From SG8-39 sp041558415 (GTDB lineage: Bacteria; Pseudomonadota; Gammaproteobacteria; Burkholderiales; SG8-39): DNA of 19,997 bases. Numbering within the stretch: the first letter of the stretch is position 1; the number at the start of each line of letters is the position of its first letter. The position numbers and the translations under genes were made by a program. The stretch lies in assembly GCA_041558415.1 (NCBI GenBank), contig JBFFEY010000057.1:1-19997 (forward strand). Reading direction: 5' to 3'. Positions 6,667 to 14,269 of this stretch are shown here, one piece after another. The notes below the pieces were generated by a model, which made no database searches, had not been told where the DNA came from, and was given only the letters and a program-made list of their open reading frames with translations.

Positions 6667-6780
6667 GGGCTTTTCCCCGCTGGAAAAAGAACGGCTACAG
6701 TCTGGGCTCGAGGCGTTGCGCGCGTATGTCGCCGCGTGGGCCAACTGTAACGCCGTGTTGCGAGCAAAGGACCGCGAACG

Positions 6781-7446
6781 ATGATCGAGCTGCCCGAAAC
6801 CCTGGAAGTCGAGACCGGCGCGAACCCCGGCGCGGCGGTGATCTGGCTGCACGGCCTGGGGGCGGACGGCCACGACTTCCAGCCGGTGGTGCCGATGCTC
6901 GGCCTGCCGGCGGATCTGCCGCTGCGCTTCGTCTTTCCGCACGCCCCGGTGCGCCCGGTGACCATCAACATGGGCATGGCGATGCGCGCCTGGTACGACA
7001 TCCTGCAGCTGGGCGGCGGGCCGGAGGACGCCGACGGCATCCGCTCGTCGCAGCTGCTGCTCGAAGGGCTGGTGGCGCGCGAGGCGGAACGCGGCGTGCC
7101 GGCGGGCAAGGTGGTGCTGGCGGGGTTTTCGCAGGGCGGCGCGATCGCGCTGCAGACCGGGTTGCGGCTCGAGGAGCGGCTGGCGGGGATTCTGGCGTTA
7201 TCGACCTACCTGCCTTTGGCGCAGACGCTGGCGGACGAGCGCGCGCCGGCGAATTTCGAGACGCCGATCTTCATGGCGCACGGCGCGATGGACGATCTCA
7301 TTCCGGTGTCGCGCGCCGAGGCTTCGCGCGACGCGCTGAAGGCGATCGGCTATTCAGTCGAGTGGCACGCCTACCCGATGGGGCACGCGGTGTGCCCGGA
7401 GGAGATCGACGCGGTCGGCAAGTGGCTCGCGCGCGTGCTCAGTTGA
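6781..7446 (+). CDS. Phospholipase/carboxylesterase (alpha/beta hydrolase, EstB type)
   Basis: A 221-residue protein of the phospholipase/carboxylesterase family (PF02230), full length. LHGLGADGHDF is at 23-33 (oxyanion region), FPHAPVRPVTIN at 52-63, nucleophile S117 in GFSQGG, acid D171 in HGAMDDLIP and His202 in GHAVCPEE. These cytoplasmic enzymes hydrolyse short acyl esters or lysophospholipids. ATG 6781 follows AAAGGA with a nine-base spacer. The 3' end overlaps the convergent SDR gene by eight bases. Confidence 0.93.
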   Translation: MIELPETLEVETGANPGAAVIWLHGLGADGHDFQPVVPMLGLPADLPLRFVFPHAPVRPVTINMGMAMRAWYDILQLGGGPEDADGIRSSQLLLEGLVAREAERGVPAGKVVLAGFSQGGAIALQTGLRLEERLAGILALSTYLPLAQTLADERAPANFETPIFMAHGAMDDLIPVSRAEASRDALKAIGYSVEWHAYPMGHAVCPEEIDAVGKWLARVLS

Positions 7447-8173
7447 AGTGCAGCCCGCCGTTGACGCCGATCGTCTGGCCGGTCATGTAGGGGTTGCGGG
7501 CGACGGTGACGACCACCGCGGCGACTTCCTCGCCGGTGCCGAGGCGTCCGACCGGGATCTTCGCCATGCTTTCGGTGCGGTGCGGCGCGATCATTTCGGT
7601 GGCGATGAGCGAGGGCGCCACCGCGTTGACTAAAACGTTGTCTTTCGCCAGGCGCGCCGCGTAGCCGCGCGTGAGGCCTTCCATGCCGGCCTTCGAGGCG
7701 TTGTAGTGCGCGCCGACCACGCCCGCGCCGCGCGCCGCGCCGGAGGAGATGTTGATGATGCGGCCCCACTTGCGTTGTTGCATGCCCTTGTAGACCGCGT
7801 GCGAGCAGAGGAAGGCGGACTTGAGGTTGGTGGCGATGGTGTGGTCGAAGTCGGCTTCGGTGAGCTCGTCTAGGGTCTTGCGCAAGGCGTGGCCGGCGTT
7901 GTTGACCAGGATGTCGATCGGGCCGAGGCTTGCTTCGGCTACTTTCATCAGCTTGGCGACGTCTTTCGATAGCGAGACGTCGGCCTGGATGGCGACGGCC
8001 TTGCGGCCGAGCTTCTCGATCGCGGCGACGGTCTCGTCGGCTTCCTTCTTGCGCTCGCGGTAGTTGACCGCGACGTGGGCGCCGGCCTCCGCCAGGGCGA
8101 TGGCGATCGATCTTCCGATGCCGCGCGAGGCGCCGGTGACGAGGGCGGTTTTGTTTGCGAGAGAGTCGGTCAT
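7439..8173 (-). CDS. SDR family oxidoreductase, 3-oxoacyl-ACP reductase-like (FabG-like)
   Basis: A 244-residue classical SDR. The cofactor motif TGASRGIG is at 13-20, NNAG at 91-94, and the catalytic triad Ser144, Tyr157 and Lys161 (YNASK) is present. The C-terminus NPYMTGQTIGVNGGLHFN is typical of FabG-like and acetoacetyl-CoA reductase-like SDRs. It reduces a keto group with NAD(P)H; it is probably not the main FabG because no fab genes are nearby. ATG 8173 has CAGGAG upstream. It lies 25 bases after the cpYpsA gene on the same strand, so the two probably share a transcript. Confidence 0.9.
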   Translation of the reverse strand: MTDSLANKTALVTGASRGIGRSIAIALAEAGAHVAVNYRERKKEADETVAAIEKLGRKAVAIQADVSLSKDVAKLMKVAEASLGPIDILVNNAGHALRKTLDELTEADFDHTIATNLKSAFLCSHAVYKGMQQRKWGRIINISSGAARGAGVVGAHYNASKAGMEGLTRGYAARLAKDNVLVNAVAPSLIATEMIAPHRTESMAKIPVGRLGTGEEVAAVVVTVARNPYMTGQTIGVNGGLHFN

Positions 8174-8198
8174 CGCGGGCTCCTGGCTGGAGCCGCGA

Positions 8199-8657
8199 TT
8201 ATGCGGCGAACAGGCGCTCGAGGACTGCGCTGACGTATTCGTAGATGCCGCGCGCGCTGGAGGCGCGCGGGCCTGCGATGTTGAGGGTCTTGACGCGGTG
8301 GCGCTCGAGGAATGCCTTGATCGTCTCCGCGTCGTCGTTGCCGGGGTGGACGTGGAGGCAGGGTTGGTCGAGCTGCTCCGCGCAGCGCCGGGTGTAGGCC
8401 GAGCCGCCGGTGAGCTCCGGCGATGTGGAAATGATCAGCGTTGCGTCGCTGTCGCGCACGTTCCAGCGCGTGCGCTGCTCGTAGTCCTTCGACGGCGTCT
8501 CGGTGAGCTGGTAGTGCGGCGGGATGCGGCCGTCCTCGGCCCGCCGGCCTTTCGGGCACCAGCCGCCGTGGGGCAGATTGCGGCTGATCGCGAAGTCCAG
8601 CGCGGCGCGGTCGGCGCCGCTCTGGGCGCCGGAGATGAGGCGGGTGGGGCGCGGCAT
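8199..8657 (-). CDS. cpYpsA / SLOG-fold protein ('putative molybdenum carrier'), complete copy
   Basis: A 152-residue protein of the family once called putative molybdenum carrier and now circularly permuted YpsA (PF12694), part of the SLOG nucleotide-binding superfamily. Visible signatures are LISGAQSGADRAALDFA at 7-23, GGWCPKGRRAEDG at 31-43, Y..TETPSKDYEQRT, NVRDSDATLII and GGSAYTRRCAEQL. SLOG proteins bind nucleotides or related ligands; the true function of this branch is unknown. ATG 8657 is the family start; no clear Shine-Dalgarno sequence is present. Two further copies in the window, both broken, are at 18102-18503 and 12578-12625. Confidence 0.88.
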   Translation of the reverse strand: MPRPTRLISGAQSGADRAALDFAISRNLPHGGWCPKGRRAEDGRIPPHYQLTETPSKDYEQRTRWNVRDSDATLIISTSPELTGGSAYTRRCAEQLDQPCLHVHPGNDDAETIKAFLERHRVKTLNIAGPRASSARGIYEYVSAVLERLFAA

Positions 8658-8704
8658 GCCGGCAATTGTTGCACCCGCCGATCGCTCCGCGCCGGCGGCC
8701 GCGC

Positions 8705-9100
8705 CTACTTTTTGCCGACGATCCTTTCCAGAACCAGCTTGTTGATCACCGGCGTGACCGTTCTCAAGTAGGCATTCGCGGCATCCATGTCCATCCCGGC
8801 TTCGACCAGGACGGGGATGATGCGAGGGCCGAATTCCGCGTCGCTGAAAAATTCCGTCGCGGGCCACCCCATGGCGTCGACAAAAATCTGATCGATCTTT
8901 CTCGATGCCAGGTCGAGGTAAAGGCAGTAAAAACGGTTCTGCCGGTTGTTCGCGTAGCACTCGCTCGTCTGCGCGATGAGCCCGACCATGCCCGTCGCTC
9001 TGTAGGTGACGACCGCCGTGTCGGCGGCTTTGCCGAGGTCCCTTGCGACGTCGGCCCCCGATCTCGCGCTGGCTTGCGCGGCTGGGGACTGTGGGCGCAT
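8705..9100 (-). CDS. Hypothetical protein
   Basis: About 131 residues from ATG 9100, ending in VINKLVLERIVGKK. The body contains ARSGADVARDLGKAADTAVV, TSECYANN, RFYCLYLDLASRKID and VEAGMDMDAANAYL, with normal-looking codon use. I do not recognise the family. The start is uncertain: the frame is open to ATG 9157, but 9093-9157 is one unit of an imperfect repeat and gives an Arg/Pro-rich peptide, and neither ATG has a correctly spaced ribosome-binding site. A lost signal peptide replaced by repeat sequence is possible, since the body looks like a mature secreted protein (inference). It lies 48 bases upstream of the cpYpsA gene on the same strand. Confidence 0.6.
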   Translation of the reverse strand: MRPQSPAAQASARSGADVARDLGKAADTAVVTYRATGMVGLIAQTSECYANNRQNRFYCLYLDLASRKIDQIFVDAMGWPATEFFSDAEFGPRIIPVLVEAGMDMDAANAYLRTVTPVINKLVLERIVGKK

Positions 9101-9157
9101 CCTGACGCGGTGCCGTCGTGGGTGTGGCGACGGCCGGCGCGCAAGGCCGTTTGGCAT
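9093..9157. repeat. Imperfect ~60-bp direct repeat, unit A
   Basis: It shares GGGCGCATCCTGA, GGTGCCG.CG/GGTTCCG.CG, GTGGCG, GCGCGC and a terminal GGCAT/GGGCAT with 9504-9564 in the same order, with a six-base gap. It overlaps the 5' end of the hypothetical gene at 8705-9100. Confidence 0.55.
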
Positions 9158-9192
9158 CCTTCAAACGTTCGCAACCTGCTGGCGAGGGCGAC

Positions 9193-9408
9193 ATGAACGA
9201 AACGACAACGACAACCGAGACGAAGCCGAAGAACGTACGGCAGGGTGTGAGAGTATGGCTCGTGGTCGCGCTGTTAATTGCGGCGGCGTTTTACCACGTT
9301 CTGGCAATCGTCTTGTGCGAGGAGTTCGGGGGCGCTGCGGCTTGGGAGTGCAAGCTCGACCCGGAGTTTCAAAACCAGCACCCCATCGTCTGCTACATCT
9401 TCGGTTGA
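9193..9408 (+). CDS. Small single-pass membrane protein, unknown
   Basis: A 71-residue protein from ATG 9193 (MNETTTTTETKPK), with a GAGGG ribosome-binding site six bases upstream. It has a polar Thr-rich head, one transmembrane helix (about 21-41, VWLVVALLIAAAFYHVLAIVL) and a C-terminal tail with three cysteines. It is divergent from the hypothetical at 8705-9100, and both lie between two units of an imperfect repeat. No family is recognised. Confidence 0.6.
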   Translation: MNETTTTTETKPKNVRQGVRVWLVVALLIAAAFYHVLAIVLCEEFGGAAAWECKLDPEFQNQHPIVCYIFG

Positions 9409-9503
9409 TACGCCGCACCCCTTCCGGCCGCGCGATTGATGCGGGCACGGACATCGTGCGCGAGCCGCCCCGTTGATCCCGGCCGAGTCCGGTTGGCGAC
9501 CTC

Positions 9504-9564
9504 GGGCGCATCCTGATCCGGTTCCGCCGCGGGAGTGGCGGCGCGCGAGGCGTTTGCAGGGCAT
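9504..9564. repeat. Imperfect ~60-bp direct repeat, unit B
   Basis: Similar in order and sequence to 9093-9157. On the minus strand it begins exactly at the stop codon of the BMP lipoprotein gene (TGATG overlap), so it forms that gene's 3' untranslated region. Confidence 0.55.
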
Positions 9565-10721
9565 CACCTGCCGGTAGGCACGTTGCCTTCGACGCCCTTG
9601 ACGTAAAAGTCGACCTTGTCCTTCCACGCCTGCGTCGCCGCCGTGCCCTTGGCCAGGCGCTCCTTGCCGGAGTTGTCGACGATCGGGCCGGTGAAGGGGT
9701 CAAAGCTGCCGGACTTCAGCGCCTCGAGCGCCTCCTGGGCCTTCTTGCGCAACGGCTCCGGGATCGCATCGTTGAACTTGATGACGTCGTTGGCGCCCTC
9801 GGGCTTGCCCCAGATCGTGCGCTGGCCGCCCTTCCAGGTGCCCTCCAAGGCCTCACGTACGGACTTGATGTAGTAGGGCCCCCAGTACACGACGTTCGAG
9901 GCCAGGTGCGCCTTCGGTGCAATCGCGCTCATGTCGCTGTCCCAGCCGAAGGCGTACTTGCCGTTCTTCTCCGCGGTCTGCAGCACGGCCGACGAATCGG
10001 TGTTCTGCAGCAGGACGTCGGCGCCCTGGTTGATCAGCGATTGCGCGGCGTCGCCCTCCTTCGGCGGATCGAACCACGCGCTGACCCACACCACCTGGGT
10101 GCGCACCTTCGGATTCACGCTCTGCGCGCCGAGCGTGAAGGCGTTGACGTTCCTCAGCACTTCGGGGATCGGAAAGCTGCCGACGAAGCCCAGCACGTTC
10201 GTCTTCGTCATGCCGCCGGCAATGATCCCGCTGACGTAGCTGCCGTGATAGAAGCGCGCGTCGTACACGCGCAGGTTGTCGCTGGTCTTGTAACCCGTGA
10301 CGTGTTCGAACTTCACATCCGGGAACTCGGCCGCCACCTTGACCATCGGCTCCATGTAGCCGAAGCTGGTCGCGAAGATGATCTTGTTGCCCTGGCTCGC
10401 GAGGTCGCGGATCACGCGCTCGGCGTCGGCGCCCTCGGGCACCTTGTCGACGATGCTGGTCTGGACCTTGTCGCCGAACTCGGCCTCGACGGCCTTGCGT
10501 CCCTGGTCGTGCGCGAAGGTCCAGCCCGCGTCGCCGACCGGGCCGAGATAGACCCACGCCGCCTTGAACGGCTCGGGCTTGGGTGCCGATGCCGGCGCAG
10601 CCGGCGCCGCGGCCGTCGGCGCGGCCTGTTCCTTGTTGGCGCAGCCCACGAGGGCCGCAGCGGCCGCGATCGTGCTCAGGCTGGCCAGCGTCAGCACGCG
10701 GCGCTTGTTCAGGTCGATCAT
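9564..10721 (-). CDS. BMP-family ABC transporter substrate-binding lipoprotein
   Basis: A 385-residue periplasmic binding protein of the BMP/PnrA-like family (PF02608). A lipoprotein signal peptide (about 1-26) ends in the lipobox LVGC followed by NKEQAA, then comes an Ala/Pro linker. The binding domain follows, with GPVGDAGWTFAHDQGRK, IIFATSFGYMEPM and GFVGSFPIPEVLRNVNAF. BMP proteins carry nucleosides or related small molecules to an ABC importer. No permease or ATPase gene is next to it, so it is an orphan or works with a distant transporter. ATG 10721 has AAGGAG nine bases upstream; the much longer open frame upstream is rejected. The tail ends at a repeat unit. Confidence 0.92.
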   Translation of the reverse strand: MIDLNKRRVLTLASLSTIAAAAALVGCANKEQAAPTAAAPAAPASAPKPEPFKAAWVYLGPVGDAGWTFAHDQGRKAVEAEFGDKVQTSIVDKVPEGADAERVIRDLASQGNKIIFATSFGYMEPMVKVAAEFPDVKFEHVTGYKTSDNLRVYDARFYHGSYVSGIIAGGMTKTNVLGFVGSFPIPEVLRNVNAFTLGAQSVNPKVRTQVVWVSAWFDPPKEGDAAQSLINQGADVLLQNTDSSAVLQTAEKNGKYAFGWDSDMSAIAPKAHLASNVVYWGPYYIKSVREALEGTWKGGQRTIWGKPEGANDVIKFNDAIPEPLRKKAQEALEALKSGSFDPFTGPIVDNSGKERLAKGTAATQAWKDKVDFYVKGVEGNVPTGR

Positions 10722-11118
10722 CCGGAAGCTCCTTCTGGCAATGTGAGGAAGGACGCCGCAGGCAACCGCCCGCCGTCGCGCGTCGCGCCCTGTCGCGCGA
10801 TTCCAGGGAGAGCGGCCCACGCTCCGCTCAGGACCCCAGGGTGAAACGGCGTGTCGAGCGAAGCCGGCATGTTTACGCGAATGAACGACGCGTCGCGGCT
10901 GATCATTGCGAGCACGACGATCGTCGCGAAAGGATAGGACATTGCTTCGCCTGCGTGCCGCGATGCGCCCCGGCTGCGGCGTGTTTCGGGTCGATGAACG
11001 GTGCGTGGGGCGATGGTCGATCGTGGCCGCGGCTGCAAGCCCGGCGCGCAAGGCGTCTAAAATATTTATACTTCCCGCACTGCTCACGCCCGCTCCAACG
11101 AGGAAGGAACTCCCTCCA
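10722..11118. other. 397-base divergent intergenic region, no gene seen
   Basis: It separates the BMP lipoprotein gene (minus) from the sthA-like gene (plus). Open frames here are Arg-rich shadows without ribosome-binding sites. The only AT-rich patch is at 11058-11072, a possible promoter for the rightward gene. Confidence 0.5.
11058..11072 (+). promoter_or_regulatory. Candidate -10 region for the sthA-like gene
   Basis: TAAAAT (11058-11063) and TATACT (11067-11072) are both good -10 matches in an otherwise GC-rich gap, 47-61 bases before the TTG start. A -35 is weak (CTGCAA at 11033-11038 with a 19-base spacer to TAAAAT). Confidence 0.3.
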
Positions 11119-12525
11119 TTGAAACGCGCCAAGTATGACCTGATCGTGATCGGCTCGGGCCCGGCCGGGGAAAAGGGCGCGGCGAAGGCGGCCTACTATA
11201 AAAAGAAGGTGGCGCTCGTCGAAGAAGCGCGAAATTATGGCGGAGCGGTGGCGAGCAGCGGGGTTCCCGGCAAGGCGATGCGGGAGACGGCGCTGTTCCT
11301 CTCGGGATTCGGGCAGCGTGACCTCCATGGTCTCACCCTGGCGTACGATGGCACGCTGAACGTCGAGGAGCTCCTGCATCGCGGTCGTGCGGTGAGCCAG
11401 GCCCTCGATCACTGGGTGGGAGAAAACCTCGACCGCCACCACGTCGACGTGCATCACGGCCGTGCATCCTTCGTCGATGCCCACACGGTCCGGGTAGAAG
11501 GAGCGGCGGGGGCCACGTTGCTCGAGGGCGATGTCATCCTCATCGCCACCGGGTCCGCGCCCCGCCGCCCACCGATGATTCCGTTCGGCGCGCCCGGCGT
11601 GTACGACTCTGACACGATCCTGCGCATGGAGCGGTTGCCTCGATCGCTGACGGTCGTGGGAGGCGGAGCGGTCGGCTGCGAGTACGCGTGTCTGTTCAAG
11701 GTCCTGGGACTTGACGAGGTGCGGCTCGTTCATCATCGCGAGCGAATGCTGGGCTTCGCGGACGAGGAAATCAGCGCCATGCTGCGCAAGGCGATGGAGT
11801 CGCTGGGCATCGAATTCTACGCACCGGACGCTGTCGAGCAGGTCGACGCGGGGTCTGCCTTGACGGTCCGGCTGCGCTCGGGCCAGCGATTCGAGAGCGA
11901 GGCCTTCCTCGTCGCGGTGGGCCGTCGCAGCAACGTGGCCTCCCTCGCCCTCGAGAATGCGGGCGTAGAGCTCGACGCGCACGGCCAGCTCCTGGTGAAC
12001 GAGAACTTCCAGAGCAATGTCCCGCACATCTACGCCGCTGGCGACGTCGTCAGTGAACGCGCCCTGGCATCCACGGCGATGGAGGAGGGGCGCAAGGCCA
12101 TGGGCCACGCCTTCGATCTCAAGCACGCACCAGGCGTCGGTCCGCTCCTGCCGATCGGGGTCTGGACGATTCCGGAGATCTCGATGGTCGGCCAGACCGA
12201 GCAGGGCCTGCGCGCGCAGGGCGTGCCTCACATCGTGGGGCGCTGGCGGTACGACGCCAATCCGCGCGGCATGCTCATCGGCGAGCGCTGGGGATTGCTC
12301 AAGCTGATCTTCTCGTGGCCGGAGGAAAAGCTGCTCGGCGTCCACGTCATCGGCGACAACGCCTGCGAGGTGATCGCGGCCGGGCTCGTGGCGATGACCC
12401 TCGGCGCGACCTGCTCCACGTTCATCGATACCTGCTTCAACTACCCGAGCCTCTCCGACCTCTACAAGTACGCTGCGTACGACGCGCTGGGCCGACTCGA
12501 TCGCGGCGAAGTGTATCGGCCCTGA
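11119..12525 (+). CDS. sthA: SthA-like soluble NAD(P) transhydrogenase / flavoprotein disulfide-reductase-fold enzyme without redox cysteines
   Basis: A 468-residue FAD protein starting YDLIVIGSGPAGEKGA (FAD motif GSGPAG at 12-17). It has a second dinucleotide motif GGGAVG at 181-186, the FAD-binding AAGDVV segment and a C-terminal dimer domain ending FNYPSLSDLYKYAAYD. Length and N-terminus fit soluble pyridine nucleotide transhydrogenase, which moves hydride between NADPH and NAD+. The loop that holds CxxxxC in dihydrolipoamide dehydrogenase (NYGGAVASSGVPGKAM, about 39-54) has no Cys, which rules out disulfide-reductase chemistry and fits a transhydrogenase. The start is TTG 11119, preceded by AGGAAGGA; the family start aligns there. 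The gene symbol is by family resemblance only. Confidence 0.82.
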   Translation: MKRAKYDLIVIGSGPAGEKGAAKAAYYKKKVALVEEARNYGGAVASSGVPGKAMRETALFLSGFGQRDLHGLTLAYDGTLNVEELLHRGRAVSQALDHWVGENLDRHHVDVHHGRASFVDAHTVRVEGAAGATLLEGDVILIATGSAPRRPPMIPFGAPGVYDSDTILRMERLPRSLTVVGGGAVGCEYACLFKVLGLDEVRLVHHRERMLGFADEEISAMLRKAMESLGIEFYAPDAVEQVDAGSALTVRLRSGQRFESEAFLVAVGRRSNVASLALENAGVELDAHGQLLVNENFQSNVPHIYAAGDVVSERALASTAMEEGRKAMGHAFDLKHAPGVGPLLPIGVWTIPEISMVGQTEQGLRAQGVPHIVGRWRYDANPRGMLIGERWGLLKLIFSWPEEKLLGVHVIGDNACEVIAAGLVAMTLGATCSTFIDTCFNYPSLSDLYKYAAYDALGRLDRGEVYRP

Positions 12526-12540
12526 GCGCCGTTTCCCGGG

Positions 12541-12561
12541 CCGGATGGACGACCCATCCGG
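12541..12561 (+). terminator. Hairpin after sthA-like gene
   Basis: CCGGATGG (12541-12548) pairs with CCATCCGG (12554-12561) with a 5-base loop, 16 bases after the stop. There is no U-tract. It lies beside the cpYpsA remnant. Confidence 0.4.
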
Positions 12562-12577
12562 TCGCGGCGTGGTTTGG

Positions 12578-12625
12578 GTCGGCGCCGGTCTGGGCGCCGG
12601 AGATGAGGCGGTCGATGCGCGGCAT
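12578..12625 (-). pseudogene. 5' remnant of a cpYpsA gene (16 codons)
   Basis: From ATG 12625 the minus strand encodes MPRIDRLISGAQTGAD, nearly the same as the starts of the copies at 8657 and 18503. After that the frame continues with unrelated sequence. DNA similarity with the complete copy also extends about 25 bases upstream of the ATG (to about 12652) and stops sharply at 12577. Only the first tenth of the gene is left; it cannot make a functional protein. Confidence 0.75.
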
Positions 12626-12679
12626 GCGGGCAATCGTTGCATTCGCAGATGCGCAGAACAAAAATTTGCAAAGCACGCT

Positions 12680-12707
12680 CGGCTGCTTGATTGGCATCAA
12701 GCAGCCG
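12680..12707 (+). other. Strong hairpin in the leader of the M48 gene
   Basis: CGGCTGCTTGA (12680-12690) pairs with TCAAGCAGCCG (12697-12707): an 11-bp perfect stem with a 6-base loop, 58 bases before the M48 start. No U-tract follows. It could be an operator palindrome or an mRNA structure. Confidence 0.4.
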
Positions 12708-12765
12708 GCGAAGCCTTTAACGGCATCTTGCCCATTGCGGTTGCAACAACAATGGAGAGGCCGTA

Positions 12766-13944
12766 ATGCGAACGACTCTGGATCCCGTCTTTTTCACGCG
12801 TGCGCGAAGCTGGCTGATCGCGCCCGCTCTCGCCGCGCTTCTCGTCCTCGGCGGATGTGCGGGCAGCGGCGGCCCGCAGCGCGTCTGGGATGCGCAGGCG
12901 GTGCCCGAGTCGGGGAGTTCGCAAATCAGGCTGCAGGCGAAGAATTCCGACGGCTCGACCTCGACGGTCGGCTACGTCCGGCGCGATCAGGTCGTCCAGT
13001 ACCGCGAGATGGTGCAGCAGATTGCAGGCACTGCGAATCAAGCCGTTTCCAAGGTGCTGATCACCGACAAAGACCAGGTCAACGCGTTCGCAGGCTTCGA
13101 CAAAAATGGAAATCCTTTCGTCGGCATCACCCTCAAGATGCTCGCGCTGATCAGCGACGACAAGGATGCCCTGGCGGCGCTCGTGGGGCACGAAATCGCG
13201 CACCTCAAACTCAATCACTCCGCGCAGAAGGCGGCGTTCAACCAGGGCGCGGAGGCGGTCGCCACCATTGCGGGCATCCTGCTCCAGGTGGCCGGCGTGC
13301 CGATGGCCCGAACCGCGACCAGTCTGGGCAAGGGCGTCGTGGTTGCGGCGTACAGCCGGGACAACGAATCGGAAGCCGATGAGATGGGAATCAGGCTTGC
13401 GTACCAGGCGGGCTACGACCCCCATGGCGCAGTTCGTCTGTTCCAGAAGCTGGAAAAAGCCAGCAGCGGATTCGCGATTCCCTTCCTCAACACGCACCCG
13501 TTCTCGAGCGATCGCATAGAGACCATGACCGCGGTGGCGGCCGAGCTCCAGTCCGGCGATTCCGCTCGGCCGAGCAACGTGGCGAGCGAGCCGCGCAACG
13601 CGCAGGCCGGCGGCGGAACGTGCGCGTCGGAGTCGGGTTGGGTGCCGTGCGACTCGCTGGCCAGGCCATCCGCAGATCCGACGCCGGGCTCGGCGGTGCA
13701 GCAGCTTTGGGGCGTGCGGTTCGAGCAGAGCAGCCACGGGTTCGTGCGCGTCGCCTACGTGACCCCGGGCACTGCGACGTCCCTGCAGGCGGACGATCTG
13801 GTGATGTCCTGCCGCGACAATAACCAGGTCGAGCGGCCCATATCGGATCTGACTTCGCTCTCGCAGTGCGGGAACGTGGTTGGCAACTACCTTTTCAGGG
13901 TCAATCGCAACGGCGTGATCACCGGCGCCGATATTCGCGGATGA
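12766..13944 (+). CDS. M48-family lipoprotein metalloprotease with C-terminal extra domain
   Basis: A 392-residue protein. A lipoprotein signal (about 1-31) ends in LVLGGC. The M48 domain (about 70-265) carries the zinc motif HEIAH (H142, E143, H146) and the third ligand E201 in NESEADEMG. A loop with the hydrophobic stretch TIAGILLQVAGVP lies between them, and THPFSSDR follows as in the BepA/LoiP/YfgC group of envelope proteases. A low-complexity linker leads to a ~80-residue C-terminal domain (about 310-392, VRVAYVTPGTATSLQADD) that resembles a degenerate PDZ. It should sit at the outer membrane and degrade misfolded proteins. ATG 12766 follows GGAGAGG. The next gene is an S41/PDZ protease on the same strand. 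Confidence 0.9.
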   Translation: MRTTLDPVFFTRARSWLIAPALAALLVLGGCAGSGGPQRVWDAQAVPESGSSQIRLQAKNSDGSTSTVGYVRRDQVVQYREMVQQIAGTANQAVSKVLITDKDQVNAFAGFDKNGNPFVGITLKMLALISDDKDALAALVGHEIAHLKLNHSAQKAAFNQGAEAVATIAGILLQVAGVPMARTATSLGKGVVVAAYSRDNESEADEMGIRLAYQAGYDPHGAVRLFQKLEKASSGFAIPFLNTHPFSSDRIETMTAVAAELQSGDSARPSNVASEPRNAQAGGGTCASESGWVPCDSLARPSADPTPGSAVQQLWGVRFEQSSHGFVRVAYVTPGTATSLQADDLVMSCRDNNQVERPISDLTSLSQCGNVVGNYLFRVNRNGVITGADIRG

Positions 13945-14269
13945 ATTGAAGCCCCGCTGGGGGTGGCCGGCCTGCGCCGGTCGAGCCTCGGGTGCTGCGC
14001 GAGCGGGACCGGTGGAACACCAGGCCAAGACCTTCGACGTCCTCGGCATTGCGGAACCTTCCGCGTGCGCGAATGGCGCCCGCCTCGTCCGGGCGGGAGG
14101 TTTGTCATGCGTTTGACGGCGATGCGCTCGGCTCGAGCCGGCTCGCTCGGCCTCGGGCTCACCGGGTGAGCCACGCGAGGGACTAGGCTTTAAGCGCGGA
14201 ACTTCCATGCCGCGCTGGATGGCCGCTCCAGCTGCAAGGCGCGCGGCCGCCGACCTGCGGAGGGTGGAC
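13945..14269. other. 325-base gap between the two protease genes
   Basis: No credible gene. A small hairpin (CCCGCC 14079-14084 with GGCGGG 14092-14097) may be a weak terminator for the M48 gene. Short open frames are Arg-rich and lack ribosome-binding sites. Confidence 0.45.

Noticed and set aside
9118..9192. Longer start (ATG 9118) for the small membrane protein
   Set aside because: The extension lies in repeat unit A, and ATG 9193 has its own GAGGG site.
10906..11118. Longer N-terminus for the sthA-like protein from ATG 10906
   Set aside because: The added 71 residues are low-complexity and precede the normal family start; TTG 11119 has the ribosome-binding site.
10903..12642. 579-codon minus-strand open frame opposite the sthA-like gene
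   Set aside because: Antisense shadow of a well-conserved flavoprotein; no motifs or ribosome-binding site.
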